In this document: positions 59,195 through 64,000 of the stretch, piece by piece
Layout of the letters: every line of letters begins with the position of its first letter
How positions within the stretch are numbered: the stretch's first letter is position 1
From: an uncultured Acidimicrobiales bacterium
GTDB taxonomy: Bacteria > Actinomycetota > Acidimicrobiia > Acidimicrobiales > SZUA-35
Assembly: GCA_938021675.1 (NCBI GenBank)
Contig: CALIFY010000017.1
Span: forward strand, 100,947 to 164,946
Direction: 5' to 3'
DNA: 64,000 nt
Made by a program: the position numbers and the translations under genes
The notes under the pieces: model-generated
What the model was told of the DNA's origin: nothing
Databases searched by the model: none
What the model saw: the letters and a program-made list of their open reading frames with translations, nothing else

Positions 59195-61285
59195 CTAAAG
59201 TCCAACCGCTTCTGCAACCGGTGCGATGTCGTCCGCTGGTTCGAATCCGAAGACCCGCCCGTAGAACCACAGCTCGACTTCGTAGGACCGGATGATGTTG
59301 GCCGCCTGTCGAAATCCATGCTGTTCACCTTCGAAGGCGACATAGGCGTGGGGGATCCCCTTTGCAGCTACTGCGGCCACGATGGCCTCAGATTGGCTTG
59401 GGGGAACGATCTCGTCCTCCAACCCTTGAAGCACCAGCAACGGAGAGGACAATTTATCGGTGTGGTTGATCGGTGATCGTTCGTTGTAGAGGTCGCTCCG
59501 TTCTGGGTATGGCCCGATCAGTCCGTCGAGGTATCGACTTTCGAACTTGTGGGTGTCGGCAGCCAATGCAGAGAGGTCGGCCACACCAAACAGGTTGGTT
59601 CCCGCGCCGAAGATCTTGGACTGCTCAAGAGCAGCCAGCACGGTAAAGCCACCGGCCGAGCCACCGCGAATAGCTAGACGGGCCGCGTCGACCCGTCCGA
59701 CGTCGGCCAGGTGGCTGGCGGCAGCGATGCAGTCCTCGACGTCGACAATCCCCCATTCCCCTTTCAGGAGTTCTCGGTAGGCCCTGCCGAAACCGGTCGA
59801 ACCGCCGTAGTTCACGTCGATTACGGCAAACCCACGACTTGTCCAATATTGGGTACCGAGCCGAAGGGCCGACCCTGAGTGCGAGGTCGGCCCACCGTGC
59901 CCCATCACGATCAACGGTGGAGTCTCGCCATCGACAGCAGAGAGGTTTGGCCCGGTCGGCGGGTAGAAGAACGCGTGCGCTGTACGTCCTTTTTCCGCTC
60001 CGGATGGGAACGAGATTGCTTCTGCCCGACTGAACCAGTCGGGGCTCACGCCAGTGTCTTCGGGTGGGCGAATCACCTTGGTCGATCCACCGCTCGGATC
60101 AATCTCGTACACACCAGGCAGCGACGTCGGCCCGGCTGCCGTCACGAGCAGCTGACCGTTTTTCCCAGCAGCAAGCCCGGCGACCGCAGAAATACCTTCG
60201 GAGGGAATCGGCGTCGGCTCAGCGCCCGGCGTATTCGGGTTGACTACCCCGAGCGAGTCTACGGCCGACGTGGTGATGATGACCGCGAGCCGTCCGTCGG
60301 AGAGTTCGGTCCATCGCTGTGTGCCAAAGACCCATGGCGGTCCCCCGATCTCTTGGCCGTCGAGGGCGGTGAGCGACTGGGAAGAACTATCGGTTGGCTT
60401 CCATTGGGCAAGGTTCCAATACCCTGACTCGTCGGTCGAGTAGATGAGGCGACCATCGTTGGTCCAGTCGGCACCGTGGATCGACACGCCGCCACCGGAG
60501 CCACCAACGACTTGAATCTCGCCGATGCTGCACGGACCGGTGACGGCCGCGACGCACAGTTCGGTCGAATCCCACGGCATGTCGGGGTGATTCCAACGAA
60601 TCCAGCTCAGCCATGCGCCGTCAGGAGAGAATCGAGGGCTAGAAACGAAGTCGGTGCCGGTGGCGAGCACTACCGCCTGTCCAGGCCGACCCGCATCGAG
60701 ACCGAGCGCAACGATCTCGTTCGCAGCCTCAGCCGTGTCATCAGTTCCGTTAGTTCCGGCAGTTCCGTTAGGTCCGGCAGGTCCGGCAAGTCCGTCATCG
60801 GCGGCTGTCTTGTCTTCGGCTTTGCCGTCGTGATCCTCACGCACACAGACGAGCCAGTCACCCCCAGGGTGTTCCCGACCATCGGCGTATCGCCAGCTGG
60901 CGGGAGACGACGGGGCTGCGGTGATCGGCTCGGGATCGCCATCTCCATCTAGTGGAAGTCGGTAAACCCGCTGGTCTTCCCAGTTGGCGAAGTAGACGTT
61001 GGTCGCTCCGAGCCACCAGGCCCCGCCCCCGTACTCGTGGACTCGTGTCCGGGCTGAATAGGGAGCGGAGATTCGATCGATCGGGGCGTTGTCGTCGGTT
61101 CTGCTGACGAGAACAACCCGGCCCGCCTCCGTTGGTCGAAGCTCCGACCACCAAACTTCGCTGCCATCACCGGTTGAGCGGACCGACACACCCCCGATGC
61201 CGACCCCGCCGGCAGCGATCGATTCAGCTGAGATAGGCGACGGCCATGACCCATACGGTGTTGGAGTTGCCATCGTCACCGTCAT
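59195..61285 (-). CDS. S9-family prolyl oligopeptidase / dipeptidyl aminopeptidase
   Basis: A 696-residue serine peptidase. The N-terminal beta-propeller (about residues 20-420, with [12 protein letters not shown]-type blades) precedes an alpha/beta-hydrolase domain. That domain holds the nucleophile elbow [14 protein letters not shown], the acid in [12 protein letters not shown] and the His in EGEQHGFRQ, so the triad is complete. A low-complexity [16 protein letters not shown] insert lies near residue 165. No signal peptide is seen, so it is probably a cytosolic oligopeptidase. Its start overlaps the aminotransferase stop (ATGA), giving a two-gene operon. Confidence 0.9.
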   Translation of the reverse strand: MTVTMATPTPYGSWPSPISAESIAAGGVGIGGVSVRSTGDGSEVWWSELRPTEAGRVVLVSRTDDNAPIDRISAPYSARTRVHEYGGGAWWLGATNVYFANWEDQRVYRLPLDGDGDPEPITAAPSSPASWRYADGREHPGGDWLVCVREDHDGKAEDKTAADDGLAGPAGPNGTAGTNGTDDTAEAANEIVALGLDAGRPGQAVVLATGTDFVSSPRFSPDGAWLSWIRWNHPDMPWDSTELCVAAVTGPCSIGEIQVVGGSGGGVSIHGADWTNDGRLIYSTDESGYWNLAQWKPTDSSSQSLTALDGQEIGGPPWVFGTQRWTELSDGRLAVIITTSAVDSLGVVNPNTPGAEPTPIPSEGISAVAGLAAGKNGQLLVTAAGPTSLPGVYEIDPSGGSTKVIRPPEDTGVSPDWFSRAEAISFPSGAEKGRTAHAFFYPPTGPNLSAVDGETPPLIVMGHGGPTSHSGSALRLGTQYWTSRGFAVIDVNYGGSTGFGRAYRELLKGEWGIVDVEDCIAAASHLADVGRVDAARLAIRGGSAGGFTVLAALEQSKIFGAGTNLFGVADLSALAADTHKFESRYLDGLIGPYPERSDLYNERSPINHTDKLSSPLLVLQGLEDEIVPPSQSEAIVAAVAAKGIPHAYVAFEGEQHGFRQAANIIRSYEVELWFYGRVFGFEPADDIAPVAEAVGL

Positions 61286-62496
61286 GCACCTGCCTCTGCC
61301 CCGACGAGGAGGTCGCCGAGGCGAGACAATCCCTGGCCGAGGTCATCGTCGCCCAACGCGAAAGAGAACCTGGCATATCCAGGGCTGCCAAACGCCTCCC
61401 CCGGCACGAACGCCACTTTGGCCTGTTCAAGAGCGACATCGGCCAGCTGGAGAGTCGACTCGATGGTGACCCCACCAACGGTTCGACCCATCAATGCTTG
61501 CATTGATGGGAAGGCGTAAAACGCTCCCTGGGGTAGCAGGCACTCAACCCCTTCCATTTCCGAAAGTAGCTTGTGCATGGCCAGGCGACGCCGGTCGAAT
61601 GCCGTCCGCATGTCGGCCACAGCATCGAGACCACCAGATACCGCAGCTAGCGCGGCCATCTGCGACACGTTCGCCACGTTGGACGTCTGGTGTGATTGGA
61701 GGCTGGTAAGCGCCTTTGCCATGTCCTCCGGAGCGATGATCCAGCCGACCCGCCACCCGGTCATGGCGTACGTCTTTGCCACGCCGTTAAGGACGATACA
61801 ACGATCGGCGATCTCAGGAACGAGCACCGGCATCGAGTGGAACTCGTTGTCGTCGTATACGAGGTGTTCGTAGATCTCGTCCGTGAGGACCCAAATCCCA
61901 TGTTCGGCGGCCCAACGGCCGATGGCCTCGATCTCATCTTTGGGGTAGACGGCACCCGACGGGTTCGACGGGCTTACGAAGATCAGTGCCTTTGTACGGT
62001 CGGTGCGGGCTGCCTCAAGTTGGTCGACCGTGGCTCGAAAGCCGGTCTCGATCGTTGTGGGCACGGTGATGGACACGCCGCCAGCGAGAGCGACCGGTTC
62101 GGGGTAGGTCGTCCAGAACGGTGCCGGGATAAGGACCTCGTCTCCGGGATCGAGCACACCGGCGAGTGCGTTGTAGACCGCGTGCTTACCACCGTTGGTA
62201 ACGACGACCTGCCCTGCTGAGACGTCGTAGCCAGAATCACGTGATGTCTTGGCCGCGATGGCTTCCTTGAGCTCTGGCATGCCGCCGGCCGGGCCGTAGC
62301 GATGGTTCTTCGGTTCCCGGCACGCCGCTACAGCCGCTTCGACGATGTATTCGGGGGTGGCAAAGTCGGGCTCACCGGCACCGAAACCGACCACTGACTC
62401 GCCAGCGGCTTTCAACGCCTTGGCCTTGTTGGTGACGGCGAGAGTCGCCGAGGGGGCGATCGACGCGACACGTGCTGAGATACGACCGTGGGCCAT
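61282..62496 (-). CDS. PLP-dependent aspartate/aromatic aminotransferase (class I)
   Basis: A 404-residue fold-type I aminotransferase, most like aspartate aminotransferase Ib. Motifs include [61 protein letters not shown] (with the PLP-contacting Asn), the Schiff-base Lys in [18 protein letters not shown] and the C-terminal [12 protein letters not shown]. It transfers amino groups between aspartate (or a related acid) and 2-oxoglutarate. The start at 62496 fits the family. It is followed by the S9 peptidase with a 4-base overlap. Confidence 0.9.
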   Translation of the reverse strand: MAHGRISARVASIAPSATLAVTNKAKALKAAGESVVGFGAGEPDFATPEYIVEAAVAACREPKNHRYGPAGGMPELKEAIAAKTSRDSGYDVSAGQVVVTNGGKHAVYNALAGVLDPGDEVLIPAPFWTTYPEPVALAGGVSITVPTTIETGFRATVDQLEAARTDRTKALIFVSPSNPSGAVYPKDEIEAIGRWAAEHGIWVLTDEIYEHLVYDDNEFHSMPVLVPEIADRCIVLNGVAKTYAMTGWRVGWIIAPEDMAKALTSLQSHQTSNVANVSQMAALAAVSGGLDAVADMRTAFDRRRLAMHKLLSEMEGVECLLPQGAFYAFPSMQALMGRTVGGVTIESTLQLADVALEQAKVAFVPGEAFGSPGYARFSFALGDDDLGQGLSRLGDLLVGAEAGA

Positions 62497-62597
62497 AGTG
62501 CTCCTATTTCTTGGTAGAGGGATGGTTAGCGCTTAACACAAAATCGAGCGTCCTCATCCTCGCAGGATTGACACCCAACGCGGGCAGGTTTTCCCTC

Positions 62598-63815
62598 TCA
62601 TCTCGACAACACTTGATCGTGGACCGGTTGGTCGACAGGTGGAGGGGTAACCGGTCGACGGGTCGGTGGACCGGTAGCGGGGTGCCGTTGACCGTTTGGT
62701 CGCCAGATACGAAGTGACCGGTCTGGTTGTAGCTGGATGGTCCACTTTCCCTCGTGTACGGCATGGTGATGCCTGTTACACAGGGGAACGAGGTTGTCGA
62801 TCTCACCGTGGCCGCCATGTTCCCACTCGAGGATGTGGTGCATTTGACACCACGACAGCGGTCGATCGCATTCGACCCAAGCACAGCTGGAGTGCAGCGT
62901 GCGAAGCGCATCCCATTGAGCATCCGTTGCAGTTCGATACTTTCGCCCGGTTCCTAGCGGCATGTCGTCGCCGACGGTTACTCGTCGAATCGTGGCATCG
63001 CAGGCCAGCCGAGAGATCGATTCCAACGGGAGATCGTGGCCATCGCTGGTCTGGGCGATTGTTGCTGCGTGCCATCCCGAACGAAGCGTCTCGTGATCGG
63101 TGACTACGACCATGTGGGGCAAGCGGCTGCGACGCCCATCGCTTGAACAAACCAGCTCGACTAGGGCCTCGACGGCCAGATTGGCGGAACGGGCCGTTGG
63201 CTCGTTCTTACTGGAGGCGAGCAGCGCTCCGTGTTGATCGATTGCGCCCGTGAGGGCTTCATAGCGCTCGGGGTCGAGCTGGCCACTGAACCGCCCCATT
63301 CCCGACCGGTGATCGAACCAATGCCGAAATTCGCTGGCCTCCCGCTTCGCCCCATGATCCCGCAATCGAGCGTCGGGTGTGATCGTTTCAATCCTGCGCT
63401 TAAGCACCGCATCAAAGGTGTCGGCGGGCAACCGCGAGGCGTCCGCCGCCACCCCAGAAGCATCCAACGATTCGCGTTCGGGATCGGTCAGCGGTTTGGT
63501 CCGTCGAAGAATCGAATCGACGTGATCGACCCCAACCTGCCCCGACGTCAAACCATCGACCAGACCGGGCACCATCGACGCGGCACTAACCCGGGCCGCT
63601 TCCCGACGGGCGGTCAACCCACGCACCTCACCTTCGCCCAGCAACACCTCGGGCGCCGACACGGCCTCCCCCTTGGCAGAGAGCTCCTCAGCCCGAAGAC
63701 CGATCGCTACCACGAGCCCGTCCAACCGACGCTGCGCTAGGCGCACCGCACTCAACAGCGAACGCAACTCACGCTCACCAAACCCGCCAACATCGACGAC
63801 AGGCACTTCAAACAT
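62598..63815 (-). CDS. DUF222 - HNH endonuclease domain protein (13E12-like)
   Basis: A 405-residue protein with an N-terminal DUF222 helical region (about residues 10-300), as in the mycobacterial 13E12 repeat family. The C-terminal HNH nuclease motif is CQMHHILEWEHGGHGEIDNL, ending PLCNRHHHAVHEG, preceded by a zinc-type pair (CAWVECDRPLSWC). Such proteins are multicopy in actinobacteria and are often associated with mobile DNA, but their role is unknown. The ATG at 63815 is preferred to 63842, whose extra residues are hydrophobic and not conserved. The 158 bases after it to the window end show no further gene. Confidence 0.85.
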   Translation of the reverse strand: MFEVPVVDVGGFGERELRSLLSAVRLAQRRLDGLVVAIGLRAEELSAKGEAVSAPEVLLGEGEVRGLTARREAARVSAASMVPGLVDGLTSGQVGVDHVDSILRRTKPLTDPERESLDASGVAADASRLPADTFDAVLKRRIETITPDARLRDHGAKREASEFRHWFDHRSGMGRFSGQLDPERYEALTGAIDQHGALLASSKNEPTARSANLAVEALVELVCSSDGRRSRLPHMVVVTDHETLRSGWHAATIAQTSDGHDLPLESISRLACDATIRRVTVGDDMPLGTGRKYRTATDAQWDALRTLHSSCAWVECDRPLSWCQMHHILEWEHGGHGEIDNLVPLCNRHHHAVHEGKWTIQLQPDRSLRIWRPNGQRHPATGPPTRRPVTPPPVDQPVHDQVLSR

Positions 63816-64000
63816 CAGCCACGACACAACCCAATGCACCAAAACGAACCGTCAGATGTTACGGCCAGCATCTTGTGAGGGAAGCCGAAGCTACCGAATC
63901 GGACTGACGTAGAGACAGCAGGTCAACCGACAGATTCACTTTACCCGAACGAGTGTTCGATCGCAAGGAAGGTTCGAAATTTCGGCGGACCGACCGCCGC

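Overview
The window is a GC-rich, gene-dense bacterial chromosome segment. Frequent GTG starts, many TAnnnT -10 boxes placed 5-9 bases before the start codon (leaderless-type expression), an actinobacterial-type adenosine deaminase, a 13E12/DUF222-HNH protein, DUF4214 repeats and a SEC-C methionine aminopeptidase point to an actinobacterium. My best inference is a member of the Acidimicrobiia; no rRNA or other decisive marker is present.

Layout. 1-3.7 kb: nucleoside salvage (end of upp, cdd, pyrimidine-nucleoside phosphorylase, a divergent HAD phosphatase, add). 3.8-9.5 kb: YqgE, methionine aminopeptidase, a TSUP permease, a membrane protein, a lysophospholipase-like hydrolase and two overlapping FluC fluoride-channel genes. 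9.5-17.4 kb: a CarH-like B12-binding regulator, three VOC proteins, a PF10118-type protein, a degenerate GGDEF-EAL protein, an isochorismatase-like protein, a GNAT protein without a normal start codon, and a four-repeat DUF4214-DUF3048 secreted protein. 17.4-19.05 kb is decayed: a formamidase remnant and a frameshifted Na+/H+ antiporter.

19.0-37.2 kb is a cobalamin locus. A minus-strand operon (cobO, cobB, RHH-cobI, cobM, cbiD, cobL, cbiG-cobJ, ferredoxin, cobH, cobA) diverges from a plus-strand operon headed by a cobalamin riboswitch (cbtB, cbtA, a FhuF-like Fe-S protein, cobN, a fused ChlI/ChlD-type ATPase, cbiX). Together they would import cobalt, insert it, build the corrin ring and adenosylate it. 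Enzymes of the oxygen-dependent route (CobN) and of the early-cobalt route (CbiD, CbiG, CbiX) are mixed. The divergent spacer holds a tandem array of hairpins. CobI carries an N-terminal ribbon-helix-helix domain and sits beside a tandem/palindromic candidate operator.

37.2-39.4 kb: an IS3-type OrfA remnant, an ArsR regulator and an ArsP-type permease, closed by a strong terminator and tRNA-Glu(CTC) and tRNA-Gln(CTG). 39.4-43.4 kb: a YdcF-like protein, gltX and typA. 43.4-50.3 kb: branched-chain amino-acid genes (cimA, leuB, leuC, leuD) with greA and two hypothetical proteins. Almost every spacer there carries short tandem repeats, several of which duplicate the stop-codon end of a gene. 50.3-64 kb: a DUF4032 kinase-like protein, an Lrp-type regulator, a beta-propeller lipoprotein, a renalase-like flavoprotein, a NamZ-type muramidase lipoprotein, an unusual ABC-ATPase/pseudokinase fusion, an S9 peptidase, an aminotransferase and a DUF222-HNH protein.

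The strongest candidates for something undescribed are the ABC-ATPase/pseudokinase fusion, the RHH-CobI fusion with its operator-like repeats, the stop-codon-spanning tandem repeats, and the hairpin array between the two B12 operons.
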